The notes under the pieces: generated by a model
Told to the model about the DNA's origin: nothing
The model's input: the letters and a program-made list of their open reading frames with translations, nothing else
Databases searched by the model: none
Assembly: GCF_900168125.1 (NCBI RefSeq)
Contig: NZ_FUZF01000011.1
Location: forward strand, 1 to 64,000
Origin: Sphingobacterium nematocida
GTDB taxonomy: Bacteria; Bacteroidota; Bacteroidia; Sphingobacteriales; Sphingobacteriaceae
Reading direction: 5' to 3'
Length of the DNA: 64,000 nucleotides
In this document: one piece after another, positions 17,415 to 25,379 of the stretch
How positions within the stretch are numbered: position 1 is the stretch's first letter
How the letters are laid out: each line of letters begins with the position of its first letter
Translations under genes and position numbers: made by a program

Positions 17415-17543
17415 GGGTTGGCTTTCATTCGCTTCTTCCAAATGAGAACTGGTATACATCGATGCTACTATAAGGAGTGTATAAGCTGTTTTCCTTTCGC
17501 TGTTAAATAATACTGCTGTTTGCTACTGGTAGGTTTGTCGGGG
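17415..17543. repeat. Direct repeat copy 2 (about 129 bp)
   Basis: This is the partner of 15204-15331, same orientation. On the minus strand it includes the end of the AlbA_2-type fragment (IPDKPTSSKQQYYLTAKGK). Recombination between the two copies would delete the AAG-like/deiminase module. Confidence 0.8.
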
Positions 17544-18075
17544 ATAGTTAATGCTATATACCCAGCATTTATCGACGGCTGAAGATACTGTACTCTGAAA
17601 TTTTTACGATCTCCAAGGTTTAATAACTCCTGAAGTTCATGCCTTGTATGCTTGTCCGTCATCACTGATAATAGTGATTCAACTTGGGGGGGACTTGAGG
17701 GGTGACTTGGGGGGGCACTTGCTCACTTGATGGCAAGGTTACTCCTATTTCCTTCCCTAATCCTTTCCCTATTTCTTCTCTTAGTTCTTCTCTTAACTCC
17801 TCTACTAATCTTATTACTAAATCTTCTACTAATGCTACTCTTATTTCTTTCCCTATTTCTTTCCTTAATTCTTCTCTTAATCCGTCTACAAATCTTACTA
17901 CTAACTCTTGTACTAATGCTACTCTGATTTCTTTTCCTTATCCTTTCCCTAATCCTTCTCTTAATTCTTCTACTAATCTTATTACCAACGCGACTCTGAT
18001 TTCTTCCACTAATCCTTTCCCTATTTCTTTCCCTAATTCTCCCCTTAACTCTTCTTCAATTTTTCTAATATCTTT
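17468..18075 (-). pseudogene. AlbA_2-type ATP-binding protein remnant with expanded Leu/Glu-rich tandem repeat
   Basis: The last part (17468-17665) reads HELQELLNLGDRKNFR...YLQPSINAGYIALTIPDKPTSS, the winged-helix end of AlbA_2/RecG-like ATP-binding proteins. Upstream (minus strand) comes SSEQVPPQVTPQVPP, the usual QVxxQV linker, in a different frame. One extra C in the run at 17686-17692 would restore QVPPQVESLLSVM. Before it, 17740-18070 is a degenerate tandem repeat of about 20-60 bp units coding for LVEELREELREEIGKGLGKEI-like heptads (coiled coil), with an in-frame TAA near 17940. The gene is broken at its start. Confidence 0.65.
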
Positions 18076-18082
18076 TCTAGAG

Positions 18083-18432
18083 TCAACTTAATAATTCCCA
18101 AGAAGAGCTTTTGCGAGTTCCTTTGTTGATAATTTTATTCTGCCTTCTAAGCTCCATTATTAAGTTTTCTATTTTCTTTTTCCGTTGTACATCTGTCATC
18201 CGATCTGGTAGCTTATTCCACAACAACTCATCGATATCTGCACGCGACATAGTACTATGCTGGGAGATGGCTTTTAACACGAGATCGAGATAGTACTGAT
18301 TGTCAAAAGCTTTATTTTTTGTATACCCTGCCTTGTCTCCAGATTTTTGAGCTATATGAAGTATCCTTCTAGCGAGTAGTGCGGGCTTGATAGCTTGCGG
18401 TATTGGTAAGTTTGAAACGAGGTTGCAAATAA
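18083..18432 (-). pseudogene. Second AlbA_2-type ATP-binding protein C-terminal remnant
   Basis: The frame is open from a TGA near 18435 to the stop at 18083. It reads LPIPQAIKPALLARRILHIA, then YYLDLVLKAISQHSTMSRAD, then VQRKKKIENLIMELRRQNKI and ends RKSSSWELLS. This is the winged-helix C-terminus common in AlbA_2/divergent-AAA proteins of type I restriction loci. The ATP-binding domain is missing, and no proper start is seen. It lies in a different frame from the neighbouring remnant, so they are two separate gene ends. Confidence 0.6.
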
Positions 18433-18458
18433 ATTTTCATTTTGCTTTAATTATTCTG

Positions 18459-18466
18459 TAAATTTG
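18459..18466 (+). promoter_or_regulatory. -7 promoter box for the DUF6922/AbiEii pair
   Basis: TAAATTTG matches the Bacteroidota TAnnTTTG box exactly and ends 5 bp before the ATG at 18472. Transcription would start at or next to the start codon, giving a leaderless mRNA. Confidence 0.55.
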
Positions 18467-18471
18467 TATAA

Positions 18472-18756
18472 ATGAGCGCAGTAAAGGATATATCGAAAAT
18501 CTTTCCCAAATATTTATTCTGGGATGTCGATCCAAAGAATTTAGATATTCAGGATGACAAAGATTTTATTATCCCTAGAGCACTAATGGCTTCAACTGCT
18601 GAAACATTTGCTAAAGATATCCAGCCCCTAGAAGAGCTCTACAGTAGAAGCCAAATTGTTAGAGAATTGCAAAGAACCAAAGAGCGTATTAGTAATGAGG
18701 TATGTAGACTTGTAGCTCATCGTTATCATGTTAAGGAGTTTTTACGTTATCAGTAA
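18472..18756 (+). CDS. DUF6922-family protein, probable antitoxin
   Basis: The 94-residue protein carries ISKIFPKYLFWDVDPKNLD (about 7-25), KDFIIPRALMAST and a C-terminal helix ERISNEVCRLVAHRY, the usual DUF6922 layout. These small proteins lie directly before AbiEii-type nucleotidyltransferases in Bacteroidota and are the likely antitoxin or repressor. The stop TAA shares one base with the toxin ATG (18754-18758), so translation is coupled. The promoter suggests leaderless expression. Confidence 0.85.
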   Translation: MSAVKDISKIFPKYLFWDVDPKNLDIQDDKDFIIPRALMASTAETFAKDIQPLEELYSRSQIVRELQRTKERISNEVCRLVAHRYHVKEFLRYQ

Positions 18757-19532
18757 TGTCTGCTATTTCTCCAGCTCTATTACATACTATTCGTGAGTTA
18801 CAATCTTTTGAAAGTTTTGATGGTTCTGCGTTAGGTGGTGGCACTAACTTAGCTATTCGACATCAACATCGGATATCCACTGATATAGACATCTTTTTCC
18901 CGCATATAATCGGAAAAACAGGTTATGAAAGAATCAAAGAGGAAATTCAGAAGTTCTATGGTGGACGTGTATTTGGTCTTCAATTTCCATGTGCTATAGA
19001 TGACCAGTATATTTTTCTTCGATTTTTTGTGATATGTGATGGAGAAACGATTAAAGTTGAGGTGCTTCAAAATATGAGAATGCTTGATGACATAGAAGAT
19101 ATAGATGGCATCAGATTCGTATCGGAGCTAGATATTGCATTGTTTAAAATGCTGTCAGCAACAAACCGAGCTACACAGAAAGACATATATGATCTAGACC
19201 TCCTCTCGGAAAGAATTCCATTGATACAGCTTTTTGAACAACTTGAAAGAAAACGTTCTTTATTTTCGGGAGAGGAATGTCGCACTATTTTTGATCTCGA
19301 CGAAGAAACAAATCCATTAGACGCCCCCTTGACTTTGCTGAAGTTTGACAATGGAGACATTCAAGCCCATAAATCTAGGCCTCACCATTCACAAAATAGA
19401 GTCGACATAGCGGAAAATCAGAAAAGTTGGCCAGTGGCTCGATCGAGTTGGCGAAAAAAGGTTCGCGTTCTGTTCGACCAATTAAATATAACATTTCCAA
19501 GCCCCTCCTCTTCGGATGTGGAATATGAATAA
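18756..19532 (+). CDS. AbiEii/AbiGii-family nucleotidyltransferase toxin
   Basis: The 258 residues hold the minimal nucleotidyltransferase motif of COG2253: LGGGTNLAIRHQHRISTDID (26-45), with GG(T) and the metal-binding Asp43/Asp45. A further strand with IKVEVLQNMR follows, and later ELDIALFKMLSATNRATQKD. AbiEii toxins transfer nucleotides to a target, in known cases tRNA ends, and cause growth arrest during phage infection. The last 50 residues (after about 205) are polar and less conserved. It is paired with the DUF6922 antitoxin upstream. Confidence 0.88.
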   Translation: MSAISPALLHTIRELQSFESFDGSALGGGTNLAIRHQHRISTDIDIFFPHIIGKTGYERIKEEIQKFYGGRVFGLQFPCAIDDQYIFLRFFVICDGETIKVEVLQNMRMLDDIEDIDGIRFVSELDIALFKMLSATNRATQKDIYDLDLLSERIPLIQLFEQLERKRSLFSGEECRTIFDLDEETNPLDAPLTLLKFDNGDIQAHKSRPHHSQNRVDIAENQKSWPVARSSWRKKVRVLFDQLNITFPSPSSSDVEYE

Positions 19533-19584
19533 ATACTAGGGGGCAGTTCTGCATCACCGCTTGCTGGATTACCTAAACGATTTC

Positions 19585-19905
19585 TCATATGACAAAAATT
19601 CTATTGTCAAATAGTTTAACAAAAATTTTATTGTCAAGACACAGGCTATAACACCATCTTGAACACGCCGATGACCTGAAGGTCTGTAGTTTCCTCGCCC
19701 CTAGTACAATAGGATCATAAGTTGTATCCCTAGACTTGGGCAAGGGGATAATCTCTTGAGATTGCCAATCTTCGTCGGTTATGGTCTTTTTATTCGCATA
19801 TTCTTTGATGATATAATTGGCCTCGAAATCGCGGTCTGCTGAGCTGCTGGACTGAACCAGGCAGATAAGCCCATTGTGGGAGCAGCCCTGATAGTATTCG
19901 AACAT
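19585..19905 (-). pseudogene. Frameshifted hypothetical gene remnant
   Basis: The frame starts MFEYYQGCSHNGLICLVQSS and reads well through SADRDFEANYIIKEYANK, EDWQSQEIIPLPKSRDTTYD and IVLG. After that the frame in use (ARKLQTFRSSACSRW) looks wrong, while another frame reads EETTDLQVIGVFKMVL and stops at once. A one-base loss near 19690 probably broke the gene. The tail now contains a 28-bp tandem duplication (19590-19640). A piece of the same gene (IIPLPKPSDT) is found at 24084-24113. I do not recognise the family. Confidence 0.5.
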
Positions 19906-19967
19906 TTACGATAATGTCCAAAATTGTGAGAAATGCTTTTTTAAAAGGCTTCTGGCTTAGCATTCTG

Positions 19968-20531
19968 TCACATTTTTTTCAATTGAAGGTTTATCAAAAT
20001 TTCCCTCAGTCTTTTGGCTCTTGTTTCAGGCTTCTTAGCGGTTTGTAATCTAAAATTGATGGTAAATTTATTGGTCTTGCTAAGGGATTGATAAAATGCT
20101 TCTGCTTCTTTATCCTTTGCTAATTCTTGCAACAAGTCTTCGGCATCCTGCATCGTAGTATGTGAGTCGTAAGCTCTTGCCCATCGACCATCAGTTTTAG
20201 CCTTTTCAATTTCTACATACCCTCTGGGCATCATCTTTCCATCTGCAATGAGTTTTTCCACTATACCAATATTGCGTTTTGACCAAATGCTCTGCGCTCG
20301 TCTTGGTGTGTATTTCTGCAAATACGATTGATCATCATAGCTTTTGCGCTGTCCGTCAATCCAACCAAAGCAAAGCGCTTCGTCCAAAGCTTCTGTAATT
20401 TTTATGGATTCTATCCCGGAGTTAACTTTGAATACTTGTAGCCAGATGCCTTCCTGCATATCTTGATTTTTATCTAACCAATTTCGCCAGGATTCTTGGG
20501 ATTTAAAAGATTTGATTATCGCTTCTGCCAT
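19968..20531 (-). CDS. YdeI/OmpD-associated-family (bacteriocin-protection-like) protein
   Basis: The 187 residues match the YdeI family: the N-terminal half has WLDKNQDMQEGIWLQVFKV and EALDEALCFGWIDGQRKSYD (about 46-65), then YTPRRAQSIWSKRNIGIVEK (about 74-93), and a C-terminal helical half ending TRAKRLREIL. The family is cytosolic; links to bacteriocin or peptide resistance rest on homologue names, not on a proven mechanism. It is followed upstream by two other small minus-strand genes with short gaps, perhaps one transcript. Confidence 0.85.
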   Translation of the reverse strand: MAEAIIKSFKSQESWRNWLDKNQDMQEGIWLQVFKVNSGIESIKITEALDEALCFGWIDGQRKSYDDQSYLQKYTPRRAQSIWSKRNIGIVEKLIADGKMMPRGYVEIEKAKTDGRWARAYDSHTTMQDAEDLLQELAKDKEAEAFYQSLSKTNKFTINFRLQTAKKPETRAKRLREILINLQLKKM

Positions 20532-20541
20532 CGAAATGCCT

Positions 20542-21003
20542 TTAATATTCTTTTTTAATCACAAAAAATGAACCTCTTATTGTTCCTGCCAGTTTTGATT
20601 TCTGCCGGGCAAATTTAAATTTGTTCAGTTCTTCTGGCACTTCCATACCTTCGGAAAGTTTGAAACCTACGGCTCTTTTCTTTGGGTTGTCCAAGGTATA
20701 TAGTACATTTATGGAAAGACCGCTTTCATAAAAAACAAACACCCATTTAATTCCTTCTACAAGTAGTGACGCGGTTTCTAATGGTTTTGATGCAATGACA
20801 ATGTTGCGTTCTTCCTTCAGAATCTTTGTGACCCAATCCAAAGTTTCTTTGCTATCTGAAACTGGAGTTGTTACAAATTCTGCTTTGTATTTGTTTTGAA
20901 AATATCGAGCTTCATTGGCCCGCAAAACAGCAAGGGCAGATGCAAATGGCGATGTTTCTAATCCTTTCTCGTTAACATTTTTAAAATCTACTAAATAGCT
21001 CAT
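20542..21003 (-). CDS. Hypothetical protein (153 aa)
   Basis: A single-domain, soluble protein of mixed alpha/beta composition: MSYLVDFKNVNEKGLETSPF at the start, WVTKILKEERNIVIASKPLE in the middle, and an end with FARQKSKLAGTIRGSFFV. I have seen similar proteins in Bacteroidota but know no function. It lies 10 bp upstream of the YdeI-like gene on the same strand, so the two are probably co-transcribed. Confidence 0.7.
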   Translation of the reverse strand: MSYLVDFKNVNEKGLETSPFASALAVLRANEARYFQNKYKAEFVTTPVSDSKETLDWVTKILKEERNIVIASKPLETASLLVEGIKWVFVFYESGLSINVLYTLDNPKKRAVGFKLSEGMEVPEELNKFKFARQKSKLAGTIRGSFFVIKKEY

Positions 21004-21039
21004 AGTTATATTTTATACATTGGTATTGAATAGTTCCAT

Positions 21040-21420
21040 TCAATATTCATCAGTTAGTTGAATAATTTTGTCGCCAAGGAACACAAAAACAGATTTTCCT
21101 TTTAGCTCTAATTTATCGCCTTTTTTCAATCCATTTGGAAAGTCCATTGCTAAAGTCGCAGAATAATCTACTTCTATTTCCGTGGTGCCATTATTGTGTT
21201 TTAAGAAAGTGATTTGTTGTCGCCTATTATCGAAAAATGATTTCGCTTGTTCGGCTTGTTGCTTAAACTCATTTATTCCATTCAATATCATATTCACTTT
21301 GCCATTCTGAACATTTTTAAAAATGATATTGTCGTCAAAATCACAAATCATTTTTTCTATATCGAATTCATTGTAACCCTCAATATAGTTCTGAATTATT
21401 CTTTGTCTTCCTTCGTTCAT
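21040..21420 (-). CDS. NTF2-like/SnoaL-type protein
   Basis: The 126 residues fit the NTF2-like cone fold: helix RIIQNYIEGYNEFDIEKMI, strand DNIIFKNVQNG, helix INEFKQQAEQAKSFF, and the closing beta-sheet (ITFLKHNNGTTEIEVDYSAT and KGKSVFVFLGDKIIQLTDEY). Such proteins bind or isomerise small molecules or act as adaptors. No catalytic residues stand out. It lies 36 bp upstream of the hypothetical gene and may head a three-gene unit with the YdeI-like protein. Confidence 0.75.
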   Translation of the reverse strand: MNEGRQRIIQNYIEGYNEFDIEKMICDFDDNIIFKNVQNGKVNMILNGINEFKQQAEQAKSFFDNRRQQITFLKHNNGTTEIEVDYSATLAMDFPNGLKKGDKLELKGKSVFVFLGDKIIQLTDEY

Positions 21421-21653
21421 GTTGTCATAAGTTTAGTTTTTGACAGTTATTTCGTCACAATGACCGCTAACAGTTTGAATATTGCTGAGGGCGGGAACTT
21501 TAGGGCTGAAAGCTTAAATTCAGCTCTGAGGTGAACCAAAACAAATCCCTATGAGTTAAATTTAAGAAAAAAGTCAATATAACCACGAAGTGCTCAGGAA
21601 TTCCTCCGAAAACAAACAAGACATGAGTAATTGGTTTTTCGCGAAATAGAAAA

Positions 21654-22091
21654 CTATGCAGGAGTTACCTCTGTTATAGACTCATAATCTTGTTTCTCTA
21701 CCCCGGCTTGCTTGAGCAGTTCATCATTCATGGTAAAGCCCTTGACAATGTACTCGCGCAAACGTGCCGTAGCCCATTGACGGAACTTGGTGCCTTGATG
21801 GCTCTTGACACGGTAACCTACGGAGATTATGACGTCGAGGTTGTAGTAAGTCATTTCATAGTTTTTGCCGTCAGCCGCAGTTGTTCGGAATTTCCGAACA
21901 ACTGAAATCTCGTCCAATTCGCGCTCTTCAAAAATATGTTTAATATGTTCGCTAACAGTAGATTTTGACTTTTGAAAAAGTTCACATAACTGTGCCTGTG
22001 TCAACCATACTGTCTCATTCTCCAAACGGGTTTCGATACGGGTACTGCCGTCATCATTCTGATAGATGATTATATCACTCTGCTGTTCCAT
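21654..22091 (-). pseudogene. RhuM-family protein, truncated (145 of about 330 aa)
   Basis: This is the best-preserved RhuM copy (PF13310). It has the N-terminal beta hairpin (IIIYQNDDGSTRIETRLEN), the winged helix VWLTQAQLCELFQKSKSTVS, the EHIKHIFEERELDEISVVRK linker, and the conserved YYNLDVIISVGYRVKSHQGT with FRQWATARLREYIVKGF. It stops after ESITEVTPA, while complete RhuM proteins continue with a long helical C-terminal half. Its reading frame is clean, so it may still be translated. RhuM genes often travel with type I restriction systems in Bacteroidota. Confidence 0.8.
21878..21904. repeat. 27-bp perfect palindrome inside the RhuM gene
   Basis: CAGTTGTTCGGAA (21878-21890), a central T, then the exact reverse complement to 21904. 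On the coding strand it spells VVRKFRTT. Confidence 0.9.
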
Positions 22092-22126
22092 AGTCTAAAA
22101 GTTTAAAATACCACGCAATAATTTGC

Positions 22127-22200
22127 CTCGAATAATGTATTATGTTAATACGGCTTAAACCATGCAAAATAACCTTTTTTATAGGTATAAACAAGGTGGA
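22127..22200. repeat. RhuM-upstream diverged repeat, copy 1
   Basis: CTCGAATA...TGTTAATACGGCTTAAACCATG...AGGTATAAACAAGGTGGA matches 29038-29120 over about 75-80 bp with many substitutions. It lies just upstream of the RhuM start codon (22091), so it is probably that gene's leader. The rest of 22201-22363 shows no gene. Confidence 0.5.
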
Positions 22201-22363
22201 ATGTACGAAATATCCAACTCAATAGTCGCCACATGAGTATTATTCTGTTCAATAACACCTCCCACCTATACCCTATAGCTAATGCACAAAATACAATGCA
22301 TAAACCAAGTAAAATGTAGTTTATGCATTATATACTATTCATTAAATGAACATAAAACAATAT

Positions 22364-23917
22364 TTATAGGCTGTCTTGTGCTTTAAGCTTTGGGAAAAAG
22401 GAATTGGCATAACTATAGTTTCGTATCCTGTCCAGTTCAAGTTCATCCAAGTCATCCGCATGCTGGAGCAGTATCTCCATCGGTATCTCGTAATCCATGC
22501 CGTCCGAATACGCAATAAACCGAAACAGGCCATGTTGCCACACATAGAATAGAATTCCTGGACGAAGATTTGCATAAAAGTAGCAGTATATCATCTGCTC
22601 CATCATTTCCCTGTTTTTCGATTCGACGAGTTTCATCGCGATACGCTCCAAGTACCAACATAACCGATGAAACCACCGATCCCTCAACCCCTTGTCGTAA
22701 TAGTTTTGCACTGTCTCGATAAACGAATCCTCTGATCTGTTCATAAAGATCTGACGGGTACCATGTTCCAACAGACGGAATATATATTTGCTCTCGATCG
22801 GCATCTTCGAAGGTTTTCTAATAGCTATGCATCCCTCGATCGCGTCATGCTCCAAGAGATGCATCAAGGTGCCGAAGTCTGGGGTGTACTCCAAAAGTGT
22901 ACAACCTGACAACCGGATCTTTCCGGTATCTGATCTTACTACTCGTCTATAATAGATTACCTGATTCTTATCCAATGGCGCACTTGGCTTGCGTTTAAAA
23001 TTATTGATATGCACGAATGCGACTTCCTCTCCGTGGATCCGTACATTACCAAAGAATTTTGTGTTGTCAAACCATTTGACCCGTCCAAAATTAAAGCGCT
23101 GTTCGTGCCGTTCGCTAAATGCCTCCTTCAAGCGTGTAGCGAGATCATTTTTATCGGGTCGATTGTCTGTCGAGCAAAATTGTACAATCATCGGCGCACG
23201 TTGCATATCGATGACTTTTAGCTCAGTGGGCCATTCATCCTCCGGCACTTCCATCTGGCGGAGTTTGGACCGCTCTGTCCGCAAAAAGTGATTTTGGCGT
23301 GCTTCTTCAAGTGCTTTTTCGATCAGTTTCGGATCTCGGATGATCCCCTGTTCGACCGCCCAGTCAAAGATCTCTACCGGACTCAGTTGCAGAAGTTGGT
23401 ATGCTCGTCCGTTGACATTACGATGTTGGAATACCATTGACCCAAAATCGGGGTCGAAAATATCAATAGCGGCCTGCGAATTTTCGTAGTTAAGATTGAT
23501 GTAGATCAGCATGGGCTCTACCGATCTCCCTGTCCGTTGCAGGACATCGAAGCTTTCAGATAATTGTGCATAGGCCTTTGTCAGGACCTTAAGCGACGAG
23601 GATACTTTCAGCTCACCGATGGTGAGTGTATCTTCTCTGTCAAGCACAAAGTCTATTTCCCTAAACCGCTTGCTGTATTTGTGATCACGTCCCAGCTGTT
23701 CGAAGGTTAGTATCCTATTTTCCTGTCCTCCATAGGGTGCTACCCATTTTCGGACAGCGCTTTCGAGCAGGACAGAAATCTTGTCGGCATATAAACGCTG
23801 GCCGTAGCCCTCTCCAATCCGTGATGTTGCGAGGCGCTGTCTCTCTACATACCTACGGTATTCAGGGTCACTGGCCGTGACCAAGGAAATATTCCGTGTG
23901 CGTGTGCGAGGATCCAT
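22364..23917 (-). CDS. PD-(D/E)XK-like nuclease domain fused to a cold-shock-like domain
   Basis: This 517-residue protein has an N-terminal region with EIDFVLDREDTLTIGELKVS (87-106). The spacing of Asp89 and Glu102-Leu-Lys104 fits a PD-(D/E)XK nuclease core, followed by the expected helix (KAYAQLSESFDVL). At about 275-335 there is a cold-shock/OB-like segment, RFNFGRVKWFDNTKFFGNV then VAFVHINNFKR, resembling the RNP1/RNP2 motifs. The C-terminal 180 residues are helical and unassigned. DNA or RNA cleavage is inferred only. It lies next to RhuM and restriction-type remnants in a higher-GC patch, so a defence role is plausible. It has no obvious operon partner. Confidence 0.6.
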   Translation of the reverse strand: MDPRTRTRNISLVTASDPEYRRYVERQRLATSRIGEGYGQRLYADKISVLLESAVRKWVAPYGGQENRILTFEQLGRDHKYSKRFREIDFVLDREDTLTIGELKVSSSLKVLTKAYAQLSESFDVLQRTGRSVEPMLIYINLNYENSQAAIDIFDPDFGSMVFQHRNVNGRAYQLLQLSPVEIFDWAVEQGIIRDPKLIEKALEEARQNHFLRTERSKLRQMEVPEDEWPTELKVIDMQRAPMIVQFCSTDNRPDKNDLATRLKEAFSERHEQRFNFGRVKWFDNTKFFGNVRIHGEEVAFVHINNFKRKPSAPLDKNQVIYYRRVVRSDTGKIRLSGCTLLEYTPDFGTLMHLLEHDAIEGCIAIRKPSKMPIESKYIFRLLEHGTRQIFMNRSEDSFIETVQNYYDKGLRDRWFHRLCWYLERIAMKLVESKNREMMEQMIYCYFYANLRPGILFYVWQHGLFRFIAYSDGMDYEIPMEILLQHADDLDELELDRIRNYSYANSFFPKLKAQDSL

Positions 23918-24121
23918 GACCTTTTACATTTTGGTGCGGTTTACCGTTAACTAATTGCGGTGAAAGTTTATTGATGTCCTTTCAAGCTTAGCCCAATAAG
24001 ATACAAGATACATATTTTTTTGTATAAAAAAAACAACAAACTGGTATTAAGCGATTTATAAATTTAAATATAGAACTATAAGCAGTATCGCTAGGCTTGG
24101 GCAAGGGGATAATAAAGAAGA

Positions 24122-24157
24122 TAGCCCTCACAAAAACGCAAGGGCTACCTTTTTTTT
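24122..24157 (+). terminator. Plus-strand terminator-like hairpin
   Basis: TAGCCCT (24122-24128) pairs with AGGGCTA (24141-24147), followed by CC and eight T. No plus-strand gene ends just before it, so it may have belonged to a lost gene. The base of the structure overlaps the end of the FecR fragment. Confidence 0.55.
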
Positions 24158-24369
24158 ACCAAACCATAACCTGGGGAATCCGATTGCTGTATTTCTTCCC
24201 ATATCTGCCGATGTGTCTGCACAAAAGAATCATTAACCTGCTGCTCGGAGGGAACGGGCGTATGCGCATCCAGATGCCGGAGATAATGCGATTCCAACAT
24301 TTGTCTTTCCGCTTCGGTACAGCTCCCCGATAGGTAATCATCTAATAAATCGTCTATTCTTTTATCCAT
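24145..24369 (-). pseudogene. FecR anti-sigma factor, N-terminal fragment only
   Basis: The 74 residues begin MDKRIDDLLDDYLSGSCTEA and include QQVNDSFVQTHRQIWEEIQQ, the usual FecR cytosolic domain. The frame stops after GYGLVKKR, before any membrane helix, so the periplasmic sensor is lost. It follows an intact ECF sigma gene by about 110 bp. The fragment might still bind the sigma factor, but it could no longer receive an outer-membrane signal. Confidence 0.7.
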
Positions 24370-24477
24370 TTTATCTTCATCATCGAAGTACGTCTAACAA
24401 TAAGAACCCTATTAGACCTTTAATTCCCGACTTATTTTAATAAAAAATGTAATCTACTGAATGGCAGTGTTATAAAA

Positions 24478-25059
24478 TCAACTATTAGCGCCTATCAAAA
24501 GAAAGATGGCGATAGCGAGTCCAAGTTTCAGCCGAACATCTTTTACAGCCTTCGACTGAAGATTTCGTACTGTTTTTTCTGAAATATCAAGTAGCTCTGC
24601 TATCTGGGAGATAGAGAGGTTATCAAAATGCGCCATTAAAAATACCTGACCGGATTTGCCGGGCATCTCTTCTGCTAAACCACGGAGCCTCTTGATCAGC
24701 TCCTTTTCAAATACCGCTTCTTCGGTATGTGTGTACCCCTCCTGCAAATATTTATGAAGACTCTCTTTATATTTACTGACTACCGTTTTGCGCCGTTCTT
24801 CGTTCAAGAACCCATACTTTATCCCTTGATGAAGATAAGACAATATAGTTCCTTTGATTTCAAGTTCATTACGTTTGGTCCACAAGTTTACAAAAAGAGC
24901 CTGAAGTATATCCCTGGATTCAGATTCATCCTGGGTAAGTTTATAGGCATAGAAAAACAGAAAATCATGAAAGCGCGCATAAATTTCATCAAAAGCCCGT
25001 TGATCATCACTCCTAAGAAGAGCTAATAACTCGTGTTCATCTAATGTCTGATAATCCAT
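24478..25059 (-). CDS. ECF RNA polymerase sigma-70 factor (orphaned)
   Basis: The 193 residues have the sigma2 region (DQRAFDEIYARFHDFLFFYA, DILQALFVNLWTKR), a sigma4 helix-turn-helix (LSISQIAELLDISEKTVRNL) and a hydrophobic C-terminus (LAIAIFLLIG) usual in Bacteroidota FecI-like factors. It is intact. Its FecR partner is cut to 74 residues, and no SusC/SusD follow, so this is the remains of a third Sus-type locus. It could be constitutively active, weakly held by the fragment, or silent. Confidence 0.9.
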   Translation of the reverse strand: MDYQTLDEHELLALLRSDDQRAFDEIYARFHDFLFFYAYKLTQDESESRDILQALFVNLWTKRNELEIKGTILSYLHQGIKYGFLNEERRKTVVSKYKESLHKYLQEGYTHTEEAVFEKELIKRLRGLAEEMPGKSGQVFLMAHFDNLSISQIAELLDISEKTVRNLQSKAVKDVRLKLGLAIAIFLLIGANS

Positions 25060-25128
25060 GCAATATAATCAAATCGTTAAAATTGGTGTTCCCTTTTCTG
25101 ACCGTGCTGGTAAATATAAATGTTTTCA

Positions 25129-25322
25129 TTAATTGGCAGAAATGGAATGGATCAAATTGACTAGCTCCAAAATAAGGTTGCGCAATGCTGTCGCATCGTC
25201 AAATACCCGGAAATTGTAATCGATGCCTTGGAGATCCTCGTTGCCGGTTTCTTCAATCTGCAGGGTATTGTCTACCCAGGCAAGGTAGCCATCTCTTAAT
25301 TCTACGGCAAGTCTGTTCTAAG
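25129..25322 (-). pseudogene. C-terminal gene remnant, family not recognised
   Basis: The minus strand reads NRLAVELRDGYLAWVDNTLQ, then IEETGNEDLQGIDYNFRVFD and ends LVNLIHSISAN before TAA at 25129-25131. A TAG lies directly before it. This is coherent protein sequence without a start, so it is a gene end. The family is unknown to me. Confidence 0.4.
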
Positions 25323-25379
25323 GAATCTCTCCATAGCATTGACCGAAAGGTTTGGAAAAGGATATTCACCTGCTACTTT

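Noticed and set aside
17740..18070. CRISPR-like tandem repeats
   Set aside because: Units are contiguous, of uneven length, without spacers, and fit a coiled-coil coding repeat.
17702..18091. Plus-strand open frame of 129 residues rich in Ser, Thr, Asn, Leu
   Set aside because: It is the antisense of the Leu/Glu heptad-repeat DNA; the minus strand joins known AlbA_2-type sequence on its downstream side, while the plus-strand product is low-complexity and has no known homologue type.
24097..24333. Plus-strand 78-residue frame
   Set aside because: It is antisense to the FecR fragment and includes the terminator hairpin.
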